A stretch of DNA of 64,000 nucleotides, from positions 310,001-374,000 of the forward strand of contig JARFNK010000003.1 of assembly GCA_029167225.1 (NCBI GenBank), given 5' to 3'. A program made the translations under genes and the position numbers. Below the pieces are notes generated by a model that searched no databases, was not told where the DNA came from, and saw only the letters and a program-made list of their open reading frames with translations. Below, piece by piece: positions 33,751-42,644 of this stretch. Position 1 is the stretch's first letter, and each line of letters begins with the position of its first letter. The DNA comes from Sphingobium arseniciresistens. GTDB taxonomy: Bacteria > Pseudomonadota > Alphaproteobacteria > Sphingomonadales > Sphingomonadaceae.

Positions 33751-34959
33751 CTACACAACAAGGCGGGCTTCCGGAAAGTACATCGAAACAGGGGTATCTA
33801 CCTCGACACCCGCCTCCAAGGCACGCCGCGCCTGACTCGCGATCTCAGATTTATAAAGATCAACATTTGGTAGCAGCGTGTAAATATTTCGGTTGTCGAT
33901 AGTGATCGTGCGCATCTGATTGATGTCGAAGGGTATCGGGTCACCATGGCGGACAATCTGAACAATTGGAAGTCGAACAGCGTGTCTCAAGGCGAGTTCG
34001 TAAAACACATTTGCGTTTGAGAACGACAGATCAGCGACTACTAACCTTGATCGAAAAAGGTATTCCATGATCTGTCGTGTTATTAGTCCGGGTCTATCTA
34101 TCTGATCAGCGCGTACTACCTTTAGACCTACTGTTTGAATAGCTGGCTCTACAATATTTTCGAGAAACAGGTCGGAGTGCTTCCGTGCATCCGACTCCTG
34201 CTCCCCAATGGCTGTGATGTAAAAGCAGGTAGTCTCAAAATCCGCTTGCTCCTGGGTTATGAGCGTTGTGCCACCTATCACGACGGGGGGGACAGTAGCA
34301 GCAGCCGAAAGCGGAGCGGTGCCTGGTAAGGTATCCAATAAATGCTCGATCGTCACAACGCGATCAGCGCCTGACAGATTCTGAAGCAGCCCCACAGCCT
34401 TAAGATTTACGATGAAGGTATCGACGCCCTCCTCAAGATGATCCTTCTCGGTGCCCGCCTCTTTCATTGAGTCGATCAAGGTAGCTCGAGGCGGTAGCTT
34501 CGCGTTTGTGAATTTCTCATACAAAGAGTTGAAAGGGCCGATATCGGTTATGGCTAGCTTTGCTTTGAGTCTCGCAGCTTCGCGAGGGCTGACGTTATCG
34601 TCGCAGACTTTTTTTCCATCTGGCGTCAATTCCAGTTGTTCGCTGGTATAACTTCCTTTGATCAGCCCATACTTATTCGCGTTCGTAATCAGCATCCGGC
34701 TTGTGCTGCTATCCGGCGTTCTCTGTAGATGGTCGAATAGCGTTAGCCGTCGCACAGGAGTCCCGCTGCCGAGATTGTAAATGTCCTTCGCGAAGGTGAG
34801 AGCTTCCTCGAATGGCCCCGCGGGAAACGGCCTATTAGTCCTCGTTCGTCGAGCCTTGGGTTCTGTCGCCGCCGCGACGGAAGGCGTAGGTTCAGCAGCT
34901 ATGGCTTTGGATTTGGCGCGCGCTTTCCGCACTGGCTTCGCTTCATTTTCTTCTGCCAT
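33751..34959 (-). CDS. Nucleoside deoxyribosyltransferase/TIR-like domain protein, candidate defence effector
   Basis: 402 residues from ATG 34959, preceded by AGGGGA. Residues 1-45 are a Lys/Ala/Pro-rich tail. About 48-125 look like a winged-helix domain (TLFDHLQRTPDSSTSRMLITNANKYGLI, GSYTSEQLELTPDGKKV), followed by a helical linker to about 235. Residues 243-345 match the deoxyribosyltransferase/TIR-like fold pattern: CFYITAIGE, HSDLFLENIVEPAIQTVG, VVRADQIDRPG, ITRQIMEYLFRSRLVVADLS, NANVFYELALRHA (the Glu is the expected catalytic residue) and IPFDINQMR. Such domains cleave N-glycosidic bonds of nucleotides or NAD in several immune effectors. Base composition is visibly less GC-rich than its neighbours and codon use differs, suggesting acquisition. 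No partner gene is adjacent. A regulatory or enzymatic non-defence role is possible. Confidence 0.7.
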   Translation of the reverse strand: MAEENEAKPVRKARAKSKAIAAEPTPSVAAATEPKARRTRTNRPFPAGPFEEALTFAKDIYNLGSGTPVRRLTLFDHLQRTPDSSTSRMLITNANKYGLIKGSYTSEQLELTPDGKKVCDDNVSPREAARLKAKLAITDIGPFNSLYEKFTNAKLPPRATLIDSMKEAGTEKDHLEEGVDTFIVNLKAVGLLQNLSGADRVVTIEHLLDTLPGTAPLSAAATVPPVVIGGTTLITQEQADFETTCFYITAIGEQESDARKHSDLFLENIVEPAIQTVGLKVVRADQIDRPGLITRQIMEYLFRSRLVVADLSFSNANVFYELALRHAVRLPIVQIVRHGDPIPFDINQMRTITIDNRNIYTLLPNVDLYKSEIASQARRALEAGVEVDTPVSMYFPEARLVV

Positions 34960-35111
34960 GCTATCCCCTGATCCCAATGACGCGAGCTAATCGCAATCGC
35001 GGCTCCTTCACAAAGGACCAAATAGTTAAGTCAGGAAAAGTTGCTGTCCGCTTTCCGCAGACTGCCGCCCGAAAACTGCCTGTCCGGAATCGGCCCACCA
35101 ACCGCCCCACA

Positions 35112-35297
35112 CTACCCCTGAGCCAGCGCTTCCGTCACCTCGTCGAGGCTGCCCTTCACGACAACGTAATTGCCCTTCTCGAAATTGATGGCGCAGGCGG
35201 TGCTGCCGCCCCTAAACCGCCGGACGGTGTTCACACGGTCCGCGTTGATGGCGACGGGTTCGCCTTCGGGAGTTTCGAATTGCACATATCCGTTCAT
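35112..35297 (-). CDS. Small hypothetical protein (61 aa)
   Basis: MNGYVQFETPEGEPVAINAD, then RVNTVRRF, a Gly/Ser turn and NYVVVKGSLDEVTEALAQ. The pattern (short beta strands, asparagine at a turn, final VKGSLDEV helix) loosely resembles FlbD-like or other tiny beta-rich proteins, but no family is claimed. It has its own compact frame with GC-rich third positions. No neighbours suggest a function. 35298-35582 holds nothing identifiable. Confidence 0.6.
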   Translation of the reverse strand: MNGYVQFETPEGEPVAINADRVNTVRRFRGGSTACAINFEKGNYVVVKGSLDEVTEALAQG

Positions 35298-35582
35298 GCA
35301 TGCCCTCGCTGTGAAAAGGCCATGCTAGCCCGGTACGGACGATTTTCCAGCGCTTTACCGCATCCATTGTCGGGAAAACGCACATTGCTTCACGGATGGC
35401 CTGCCTCTCGCCATGCCCTGCGCGGCCGATGGCGATAAGCAGGGAGCAACGACGCGCGTTTTCATATGACCGGAGGCTGGCGCCGGTCGCAACGACATCC
35501 CGGCATGGACGCGTGTTTCATCCCCGCGCCTTTCCATCCCATGCACCGCAGGACCGCCGGTTCACTGGAATATGTGCCTTGC

Positions 35583-36584
35583 CTATGCCGCGTTCTGGGT
35601 CAGTTCGCCGGCGGCCATGGCGGGGGGGAGCCAGGGGTTGGTCGTGTGCCAGCTGTGCACCCACTGGTCGGGCCAGTGGCCCCACATGTTGAGCTGCCCC
35701 AGCGCATCGTAGAGGCCCAGATACTGGTAATAGCTGGCGCCCGGCGCATCCTGTGCGATCGGGCAGCCCAGCGTCACGACATGCAGCCCGTCCGTCCGGC
35801 CATCGGGCAGCGAATAGAGCGCGTTGCCGATCTGCAGCGCACCCTTGCTGTGGCCGACCAGGATCTTGAACTGACCGGGCAGCTCCTGCATCAGCGCGTG
35901 CAGCACATCCGACGATCCCGATCCCCGGCGATAGACGGGCGCGCCGTGCAGCGTCTTGGCATCGGGTACGGATGCGGAGAGCTTCCGCCCGATCTTCGCC
36001 GTGTCGGGGGCGACATTGGCCAGCGTGTTCTGGGTGATGCTCTTGGCCTGCAGATAGTCGAACAGGCCGAAGCCGAACCAGCCGCCCAGCCCCTGCAGCA
36101 CCATGTCCGCCACGCCATAGCCCGGCACGATCGCCAACACCGGCTGCTTGAGCGCGGTCGAGACATTCCATGCCAGCGCCGCGCTGCCCAGCGCGGAACT
36201 GCCCACGCCGGTGATGGTCGCGACGGTGACGGCGCGGGTCTCGGGATAGGGGGAATCGAGATAGGCCTGCACGTCCTTGTAGCGATGGACATAGGGCGCG
36301 GTGGTCGCATCGATCAGCAGCAGCGATCCTTCCGGGTCGCTGATCGCGTTGAAATCGATGATGCGCGAGGGCAGCTTTGCCCCGCCCTTCGCCTTCAGTT
36401 CCTCATCCAGCGCGCCCAGCTCCGCGCGCAGTCCCGGCACGTCGTAGAAGATCGCGTCGACTGCTGTGTTGAACAGGCGACAGGCCTTCACCGCAGGCTC
36501 CACCAGTTCTTTCGGCAGGTTGAAGATGGTGAGCGAGGGGGACGGGTCGTCGTCCTTTGGAGGGTTGTTGTCGCCCAGAGCCAT
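35583..36584 (-). CDS. Lipase-like alpha/beta hydrolase, hypothetical
   Basis: 333 residues from ATG 36584, with GGGGAG upstream; the upstream open extension is not protein-like. The nucleophile elbow GHSKG at 244-248 (Ser246) follows the strand FKILVG, typical of class 3 lipase-like folds, and LHVVTLGCPI is the next strand. A Gly/Ala-rich stretch at about 120-170 (TITGVGSSALGSAALAW, GYGVADMVLQGLGGWFGFGL) could be membrane-associated. There is no signal peptide. Substrate unknown, possibly a lipid ester. Confidence 0.7.
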   Translation of the reverse strand: MALGDNNPPKDDDPSPSLTIFNLPKELVEPAVKACRLFNTAVDAIFYDVPGLRAELGALDEELKAKGGAKLPSRIIDFNAISDPEGSLLLIDATTAPYVHRYKDVQAYLDSPYPETRAVTVATITGVGSSALGSAALAWNVSTALKQPVLAIVPGYGVADMVLQGLGGWFGFGLFDYLQAKSITQNTLANVAPDTAKIGRKLSASVPDAKTLHGAPVYRRGSGSSDVLHALMQELPGQFKILVGHSKGALQIGNALYSLPDGRTDGLHVVTLGCPIAQDAPGASYYQYLGLYDALGQLNMWGHWPDQWVHSWHTTNPWLPPAMAAGELTQNAA

Positions 36585-36711
36585 TGTGCATCTCCCCAAA
36601 CCGTTGCCGGGAAATACCATGATTCTCGCTGCGCTGCAGCAACGGTTTACGCCGATTCCGTGTGATCGGCTGCTGGAGGATGTGCAGGCGGGAGGATGTG
36701 TGGCGGCGGTG

Positions 36712-37782
36712 TCAGTGGCCGCCGGATGCCTGTTCCGGTTCGGTGCGGCCGAAGACATCCCATGTCGCGAGGAAGAGCGCCGCGATCACCGGGCCGATGA
36801 CGAGCCCGTTGAAACCCATGACCTCCAACCCGCCCAGGGTCGAGACCAGCACGACATAGTCAGGGATGCGGGCGTCGCGCCCGACCAATATGGGGCGCAG
36901 CAGATTGTCGACCATGCCGATGACGAACAGCCCGCACAGGACCAGCACGACGCCTTGCCAGATCGCGCCGGTCGCCAGCAGATAGATGGCGACCGGCACC
37001 CACACGATGCCCGTGCCGACCGCCGGCAACAGCGAGAACAGCGCCATCGCCACGCCCCACAGCAGCGCGCCGCGAATGTCCAGCGCCCAGAATATGGTGC
37101 CGCCGATCGCGCCCTGCACGATGGCGACCACCAGGCTGCCCTTGATCGTCGCGCGGATGACGGTGGTGAAGCGGAAGAGCAGCGCGGATCGCAGGTCCGG
37201 CCGCAGCGGGATGGCGCGCTCCACCCGGCTGGCCAGCGCCCTGCCGTCGCGCAGCAGGAAGAAGGTGACGTAGAGCATCACGCCCAGCGCGACGAGGAAG
37301 CCGAAGGCGCTCTGCCCCACGCTCAGCGCCTGCGCCGTCAGGGTGCGGAAGCTCGACGCGATGCCCGCGCCCAGCCGCACCCGGACCGCCTCCAGATCGG
37401 TCAGGCCCGATCGCTCCAGCAGGCTGCCCAGCCATGAGGGCAGATGGCGCTGGACGGCCACGAACATGGCGTTGAGGTCGATCGTCCCGTCCTGAAGATG
37501 GGTGTAGAGCGCGGCGGCTTCCTGCAGCAGGAAGGCCATGAGCAGCAGCGCCGGCACCACGGCGAGCGCGACGATGACGAGCAGGGTCAGCGACGCGGCC
37601 AGGTTGCGCCGTCCTGGCATCTTTTTCAGCAGGCGGTCGTAGAGCGGCATGAACAGGATCGCGGCGATCACCGCCCAGAGCGTGGCGCCGAACAGCGGCT
37701 GGACGATCCAGGCGAAGGCGAGCGAGACGATGACGATCAGCGCCAGAAAGCCGGCATCTTCACTGCGATGCACTGTACTCAT
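36712..37782 (-). CDS. AI-2E family transporter (PerM/YdiK-type membrane protein)
   Basis: 356 residues with about eight membrane helices. The N-terminal pair (FLALIVIVSLAFAWIVQPLFGATLWAVIAAILFMPLYDRL) and the C-terminal LLRPILVGRDARIPDYVVLVSTLGGLEVMGFNGLVIGPVIAAL block are the AI-2E/UPF0118 signature. Family members export autoinducer-2 (TqsA), exchange Na+/H+ or do unknown transport, so the substrate is open. It lies alone between the lipase-like gene and the small YdcH-type gene. Confidence 0.9.
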   Translation of the reverse strand: MSTVHRSEDAGFLALIVIVSLAFAWIVQPLFGATLWAVIAAILFMPLYDRLLKKMPGRRNLAASLTLLVIVALAVVPALLLMAFLLQEAAALYTHLQDGTIDLNAMFVAVQRHLPSWLGSLLERSGLTDLEAVRVRLGAGIASSFRTLTAQALSVGQSAFGFLVALGVMLYVTFFLLRDGRALASRVERAIPLRPDLRSALLFRFTTVIRATIKGSLVVAIVQGAIGGTIFWALDIRGALLWGVAMALFSLLPAVGTGIVWVPVAIYLLATGAIWQGVVLVLCGLFVIGMVDNLLRPILVGRDARIPDYVVLVSTLGGLEVMGFNGLVIGPVIAALFLATWDVFGRTEPEQASGGH

Positions 37783-37969
37783 CCTCCCACCGTCGGCCCG
37801 CCATGTCCCGGAGCTTGTCGACGGACGGAATTGCCTGCGCAGGGCGCGCGAACATCATGTCTGTCGGTTTGACCGGAACGGGATATGGTCGCTCCTTAGA
37901 GCGATCCAGGGGCGAGTGAAACCTGCGACGACATGCCTATCGCCCCAAGGTGCATCATCCGCCGGCGGA

Positions 37970-38218
37970 TCAGGTCGCCTTCTGTGTCGCGATCAGGGCG
38001 GCGACCTCGTCCAGTGCCTGCAGGCGCTGCTTCTTCAGCTCTTCCAGCCGCTCGTCCGATGTCGGGGCGAGTCCACTTTCGATCCGGGCAATGTCCTGCG
38101 TCAGCGCATGATAGTGATCGGCAAGCGCGCGATAGGCCTCGCTTTCCAGCTTGAGGCTGTGGAGGATGTCGCGATCCGCCGGAAATTCGGCGTGCAGGTC
38201 GTGGCCGGTCTCACTCAT
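37970..38218 (-). CDS. YdcH/DUF465-type small protein
   Basis: 82 residues starting at ATG 38218, which is 6 bases after CAGGAG; the ATG at 38224 abuts that site and is less likely. The sequence is a helical hairpin: ILHSLKLESEAYRALADHYHALTQDIARIE, a short turn with APTSDERLEELKKQRLQALDEVAALI. This matches the YdcH family (L...H..l...i...E........LkkeRL.LKDEi). Function unknown; small soluble coiled coil. Confidence 0.85.
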   Translation of the reverse strand: MSETGHDLHAEFPADRDILHSLKLESEAYRALADHYHALTQDIARIESGLAPTSDERLEELKKQRLQALDEVAALIATQKAT

Positions 38219-38359
38219 CTTCATCTCCTGTAGTTTAAAACCAAGAGTGCAGCGCGGCAGGGAGAAATGTCTCTAGGGGATTGTCCGCGCATGGCGGTCA
38301 GATGGGGCGATGCGGCGCACTGGAAAAGGGCAAGCTGCGGAAAAACACGCACGTCGGGG

Positions 38360-38875
38360 TCAGGGTTGCAGGTCTGCGCGGAAGTTGATGTTCGCCAGCC
38401 CCTCGGGATCGGCGACCTTGCGTGCCTGCGCCGCCGCGATCCATGACCAGATCGACAGGTTGCCGTCCGCGATCCAGCGGTCCAGTCGCGGCGCGAGTGC
38501 CGCGGGCCAATAACCGATCAGATGCTGCTCGGCGAAGACGGCGGGGCCGTCCCCTGCAAGGCGCGTCAGCAGGTCTCCGGGCAGGGGCAGCACGTCGACG
38601 GGCACGGTGATGACCCCGTCGAAACCCTGCGCGGCGCCATGGTGTAGGGCCGCGTTCAGGCCGCCGATCGGACCGAGGCCTACGCCCGGCCGGTCCTCGA
38701 TCCGTTCCAGCCCCGGCCAATCGCGCCCGCAGATGACGATATGGTCGACCTGCGGCTGCAGCGCGGCGACGACATGGTCGAGCATCGGCTTGCCGCCGAT
38801 CATCGCCAGCGCCTTGTCGCTGCCGAAGCGGCGCGACTGCCCGCCCGCGATGATGGCGCCCAGATATCGTGCCAT
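38360..38875 (-). CDS. mobA: Molybdenum cofactor guanylyltransferase
   Basis: 171 residues. The nucleotidyltransferase signature IIAGGQSRRFGSDKALAMIGGKPML binds GTP; GLGPIGGLNAALHH and VPVDVLPLP (Mg-binding Asp) follow. It links GMP to molybdopterin to form the bis-MGD/MGD cofactor of molybdoenzymes. Somewhat shorter than E. coli MobA (194 aa) but complete in motifs. Divergent from the ABC transporter gene. Confidence 0.93.
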   Translation of the reverse strand: MARYLGAIIAGGQSRRFGSDKALAMIGGKPMLDHVVAALQPQVDHIVICGRDWPGLERIEDRPGVGLGPIGGLNAALHHGAAQGFDGVITVPVDVLPLPGDLLTRLAGDGPAVFAEQHLIGYWPAALAPRLDRWIADGNLSIWSWIAAAQARKVADPEGLANINFRADLQP

Positions 38876-39118
38876 CGAATCAGATCCCCCGTATCACATG
38901 ATGTCTGCCGCATGATCCCTGCCTCATGCTGCTTGCCCCATGATGCACCGGCCATCCCCTGTCGGCATGGGCGCCGGCCTAGGCGTAGCACTCTGCCCGG
39001 CGCGCGCAAATATCCGCTTTCCTCCCATCGTCTTCGTCCCGTTCTCTTTCATGATCGTTTCTCAATGTTGCCGGTAGCGCATTGGCTTTCCCCCGTCCGC
39101 ATCCTACATGCGAAGGCC

Positions 39119-40963
39119 ATGCCACCGGACAATCCTGCCGCCGCCGATCGCGTAACGCCGCCCATGTGGGCGACGATGCGTCGCTTCATGCCCTATCTGT
39201 GGCCGGCAGACGCGCCCGCGCTGCGGCGACGGGTGGTGCTGGCCATGCTGCTGGTGGTGGCAGGCAAGGCGGCCAGTTTCGCGATGCCCTTTGCCTACAA
39301 GGCGGCGATCGACCGGATGGTGCCCGGCATGCAGCCGGCCGTCGGGCTCGCCATGGCTCTGGTCGCGACCTATGCCTTCGCGCGCTTCAGCAGCGTGGTC
39401 TTCGACAATCTGCGCAACATCGTATTCGAGCGGGTGGGGCAGGAGGCGACCCGGAGCCTTGCCGAACATATGTTCGCGCATCTCCACAGGCTGTCGCTGC
39501 GCTTCCACCTCAATCGCCGCACTGGCGCCGTCACCAAGATCGTCGAACGCGGGACCAAGAGCATCGATACGATGCTCTATTTCCTGCTGTTCAACATCGC
39601 GCCGACCATTTTGGAACTGGTGGCGGTCTGTATCTATTTCCAGATCGCCTTCGGGCCGGGACTGGTGGCCGCGACGCTGGTGATGGTGGTGCTGTACATC
39701 GCCTATACCCGGCAAGTGACGGAATGGCGCAACCAGCTGCGCCGCGACATGGTGGACCTCGACACCGGCGCGGTCGCCCATGCCGTCGACAGCCTGCTGA
39801 ACTTCGAGACGGTGAAATATTTCGGCGCCGAGCGGCGCGAGGCAGACCGCTATGGATCGGCGATGCGGCGCTATGCCCTTGCGGCGGTGAAGTCCGAAAA
39901 CAGCCTTGCCGCGCTCAACATCGGGCAATCGCTCATCACCAACCTGATGATGGGCGGGGCAATGGCCTATACCGTCTGGGGATGGTCTCGCGGGCAGTTC
40001 ACCACCGGCGACGTGGTGCTGGTGAACACGCTGCTTTCCCAGCTGTTCCGGCCGCTGGACCTGCTCGGCATGGTCTATCGCACCATCCGGCAGGGGCTGA
40101 TCGACATGGAGGCGATGTTCGAGCTGATCGACGCCCCTGCCGAGATCGTCGACGTCCCCGGCGCGCCCGCGCTGCATGTAGAGGCGGGCGAAGTGCGCTT
40201 CGAGCATGTCGACTTCAACTATGATCCCGAACGCTCGATCCTGCACGACGTCAGCTTCACCATTCCGTCCGGCCGCACGCTGGCGATCGTGGGGCCTTCG
40301 GGTGCCGGCAAGTCCACGATCGCCCGGCTGCTCTTCCGCTTCTATGATGCCAGCGGCGGTCGCATCACCATCGACCGGCAGGACGTGCGGGGCGTGACAC
40401 AGCAGAGCCTGCGCGCGGCCATCGGCATCGTGCCGCAGGACATGGTGCTGTTCAACGACACCATCGGCTACAATATTGCCTATGGTCGCGAAGGCGCGAG
40501 CCAACAGGAGATCGAGGCGGCGGCGCGGGGCGCGGCGATCCATGACTTCATCAGCTCGCTGCCGCAGGGCTATGACACGCGGGTCGGCGAGCGCGGCCTG
40601 AAGCTGTCGGGCGGCGAGAAGCAGCGGGTGGCCATCGCGCGCACCCTGCTCAAGGATCCGCCGATCCTGATCCTGGACGAGGCGACGAGCGCGCTGGACA
40701 GCCGCACGGAAGAAGCGATCCAGCAGGTGCTCGGCGAAATCTCCCGCCGCCGGACCACGGTGATCGTCGCGCATCGCCTCTCGACCGTGGTCGATGCCGA
40801 CGAGATCGTCGTGCTGGAGGCGGGCCGCATCGTGGAGCGCGGCCCCCATGCGAAGCTGGTGACGGCCGGGGGGCTCTACGCCACCATGTGGGCGCGGCAG
40901 GCTGCCGAGCGCGTGGCGGAGACCGCGAGCGATGTCGACGAGGACGAGGAAGCCGTGGCGTAA
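39119..40963 (+). CDS. ABC transporter, ATP-binding/permease fusion (Atm1/HMT1-type)
   Basis: 614 residues from ATG 39119. Six membrane helices (about 40-310) are followed by a nucleotide-binding domain with Walker A GPSGAGKST at 392-400, signature LSGGEKQR, Walker B ILILDEATSALDS and the H-loop VAHRLSTV. RTGAVTKIVERGTKSIDTMLYFLLFNIAPT and the FNYDPERSIL block are typical of Atm1/HMT1 half-transporters, which export glutathione-bound persulfide or heavy metals. Works as a homodimer in the inner membrane. Convergent with the TetR gene. Confidence 0.93.
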   Translation: MPPDNPAAADRVTPPMWATMRRFMPYLWPADAPALRRRVVLAMLLVVAGKAASFAMPFAYKAAIDRMVPGMQPAVGLAMALVATYAFARFSSVVFDNLRNIVFERVGQEATRSLAEHMFAHLHRLSLRFHLNRRTGAVTKIVERGTKSIDTMLYFLLFNIAPTILELVAVCIYFQIAFGPGLVAATLVMVVLYIAYTRQVTEWRNQLRRDMVDLDTGAVAHAVDSLLNFETVKYFGAERREADRYGSAMRRYALAAVKSENSLAALNIGQSLITNLMMGGAMAYTVWGWSRGQFTTGDVVLVNTLLSQLFRPLDLLGMVYRTIRQGLIDMEAMFELIDAPAEIVDVPGAPALHVEAGEVRFEHVDFNYDPERSILHDVSFTIPSGRTLAIVGPSGAGKSTIARLLFRFYDASGGRITIDRQDVRGVTQQSLRAAIGIVPQDMVLFNDTIGYNIAYGREGASQQEIEAAARGAAIHDFISSLPQGYDTRVGERGLKLSGGEKQRVAIARTLLKDPPILILDEATSALDSRTEEAIQQVLGEISRRRTTVIVAHRLSTVVDADEIVVLEAGRIVERGPHAKLVTAGGLYATMWARQAAERVAETASDVDEDEEAVA

Positions 40964-41001
40964 TTCCGGCGAAGCGAGCGGGATAGCCTGCTATCGCGCC
41001 G

Positions 41002-41709
41002 TCATCGGGTCCATGCCTTGCGACCCAGCATCAGGATATCGACCACCCGATCCGTGAACCTCGCGATCGCCTGTTCGATCTGGAAACTCGACGCGCCAGC
41101 GGGCGGCGAAAAGGCGCGGAGCATGCCGAGAAAGATTTCGGCCAGTTGTCTTGGATCATCGGGCACTCCGCCCTCGCGTGCGCACAGCGTGACGATGTCG
41201 CTTTCGAGAAGGTCGAGCATGCGTGAAAGCCTGATCCCGTGCATTTCCTCGGCAACCGCCGGTGCGCTGCCCCAGGCCTCCTGGATCAGTCGGCCAAAGG
41301 CCAGCACATCGGCATCCAGGCTCCAGTGGAGCATCGAGCGGGCATAGTGCCGCAACCGCTGGTCGATCGTTTCCCCGCGTATCAGGCCGCGCTGCGAAGA
41401 CAGGTTCGACCATGTCTCGATCCGGTCATGCATCACCGCCCGCAGCAGCGCGCCCTTGTCGGCATAGCGCTGGTAGAGCGTGGCCTTGGTCACGCCCGCC
41501 CGCTCGGCGATCCCGTCCATGGTGGTGGCGACGATGCCGTGCTCCAGGAAACAGGCACCGGCGACTGCGAGCACCCTCTTGTCGATCGCCTCGACTTCCT
41601 GCCTGGACGGGCGACCGCGCCGCGGCCGCAGGGCCAAGTCGCCGCCGATGCCCAGCGCGTCGTCAATCTTTGGGCCGGTCGTCCCCGCCATGTCGCTCTT
41701 CGTAACCAT
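41002..41709 (-). CDS. TetR family transcriptional regulator
   Basis: About 235 residues with ATG 41709 as the likely start; ATG 41760 and 41691 are alternatives and no strong ribosome site decides. The helix-turn-helix is ACFLEHGIVATTMDGIAERAGVTKATLYQRYADKGALLRAVM. The ligand-binding domain (about 100-220) is variable. A basic RPRRGRPSRQEVEAIDKRVL linker precedes the DNA-binding domain. Divergent from the fatty-acid-hydroxylase-type gene, which it may regulate through the shared 142-base region. Confidence 0.9.
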   Translation of the reverse strand: MVTKSDMAGTTGPKIDDALGIGGDLALRPRRGRPSRQEVEAIDKRVLAVAGACFLEHGIVATTMDGIAERAGVTKATLYQRYADKGALLRAVMHDRIETWSNLSSQRGLIRGETIDQRLRHYARSMLHWSLDADVLAFGRLIQEAWGSAPAVAEEMHGIRLSRMLDLLESDIVTLCAREGGVPDDPRQLAEIFLGMLRAFSPPAGASSFQIEQAIARFTDRVVDILMLGRKAWTR

Positions 41710-41851
41710 GATTTCATGCCATCGCCCGGCAGCGTCCAGCAGGCAAGCCTGTCGCGTCATTAAAATATACCGATGGTTGATTTAATTTCCAGCATGTGTA
41801 GGATGGCCGCGAACATTCGGGGTGCAGGCTCCGTGGCGGATGGGAGTGGTG

Positions 41852-42640
41852 ATGGTCAGGAACTGGATGAATGGCGAGGATATGCTGAGCCTGTGGCTCA
41901 TGCTGTTCCTGGCGGCGGGGCTGGTCTTCGGCATCGTCAAGGGCTTTTTCAAGGCGCGCAAGATCCAGCCGAGGGGCTTCAAATGGTCGATCTTCCGCAA
42001 CGAGATCCTGTTTGCGGCCGTCAACCTCGTCATTACGGGACTGATTCTTGGCACGCTGAATGGCAAGCTTCGGGAATGGGGTGTCATCAGCTTCAACCAT
42101 GGCCCGGCTGCCTGGTGGATGATCGGGCTGGAATATGCGCTCTATTTCTTCCTGTTCGACACCTATTTCTACTGGCTCCACCGCTGGATGCACAGGGAAC
42201 CCTTCTACACCTGGGTCCACAAGCTCCACCACCGCTCGACAGCGCCCAACCTGCTGACGACGCTGTCCGTCAGCCCATTGGAATCGGTCATCAATGGTGG
42301 CTTCGTGCCGCTGTTCCTGACGGTCTTCACCGTGCATGACGCCACGCTGGCGCTGATCCTGCCCACGAACATCATCATGGGGCTCTATGTCCATTCGGGC
42401 TATGAGTTCCTGCCGCGCTGGTGGAACCGGTCTTGGGCGACGAAATGGTTCATTTCGGCCACCTTTCACGACCAGCATCATCGTTATTTCATCGGCAATT
42501 TCGGCGGCTATACGACGATCTGGGACCGGCTGTGCGGCACGATGCGCACGAAGTTCGAGGCGGATTTCGACAAGGCGAAGGAACGGCAGCGCCAGCATCG
42601 GGCAGGAGGCGGCACGGCGACCGCGCCGGACGCGGCCTGA
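41852..42640 (+). CDS. Fatty acid hydroxylase / sterol desaturase family membrane protein
   Basis: 262 residues from ATG 41852, with GGGAGTGG upstream. Four or five membrane helices carry the histidine boxes of the di-iron family: HRWMH, HKLHH and the later HDQHH. The family hydroxylates or desaturates membrane lipids (fatty acids, ceramide, carotenoids, hopanoids). In a sphingomonad a sphingolipid or carotenoid substrate is attractive, but the sequence does not prove it. Divergent from the TetR gene. Confidence 0.9.
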   Translation: MVRNWMNGEDMLSLWLMLFLAAGLVFGIVKGFFKARKIQPRGFKWSIFRNEILFAAVNLVITGLILGTLNGKLREWGVISFNHGPAAWWMIGLEYALYFFLFDTYFYWLHRWMHREPFYTWVHKLHHRSTAPNLLTTLSVSPLESVINGGFVPLFLTVFTVHDATLALILPTNIIMGLYVHSGYEFLPRWWNRSWATKWFISATFHDQHHRYFIGNFGGYTTIWDRLCGTMRTKFEADFDKAKERQRQHRAGGGTATAPDAA

Positions 42641-42644
42641 ACGC

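Noticed and set aside
40982..40995. Short GATAGC/GCTATC hairpin after the ABC transporter
   Set aside because: Only six pairs with a two-base loop and no T tract; too weak to call a terminator.
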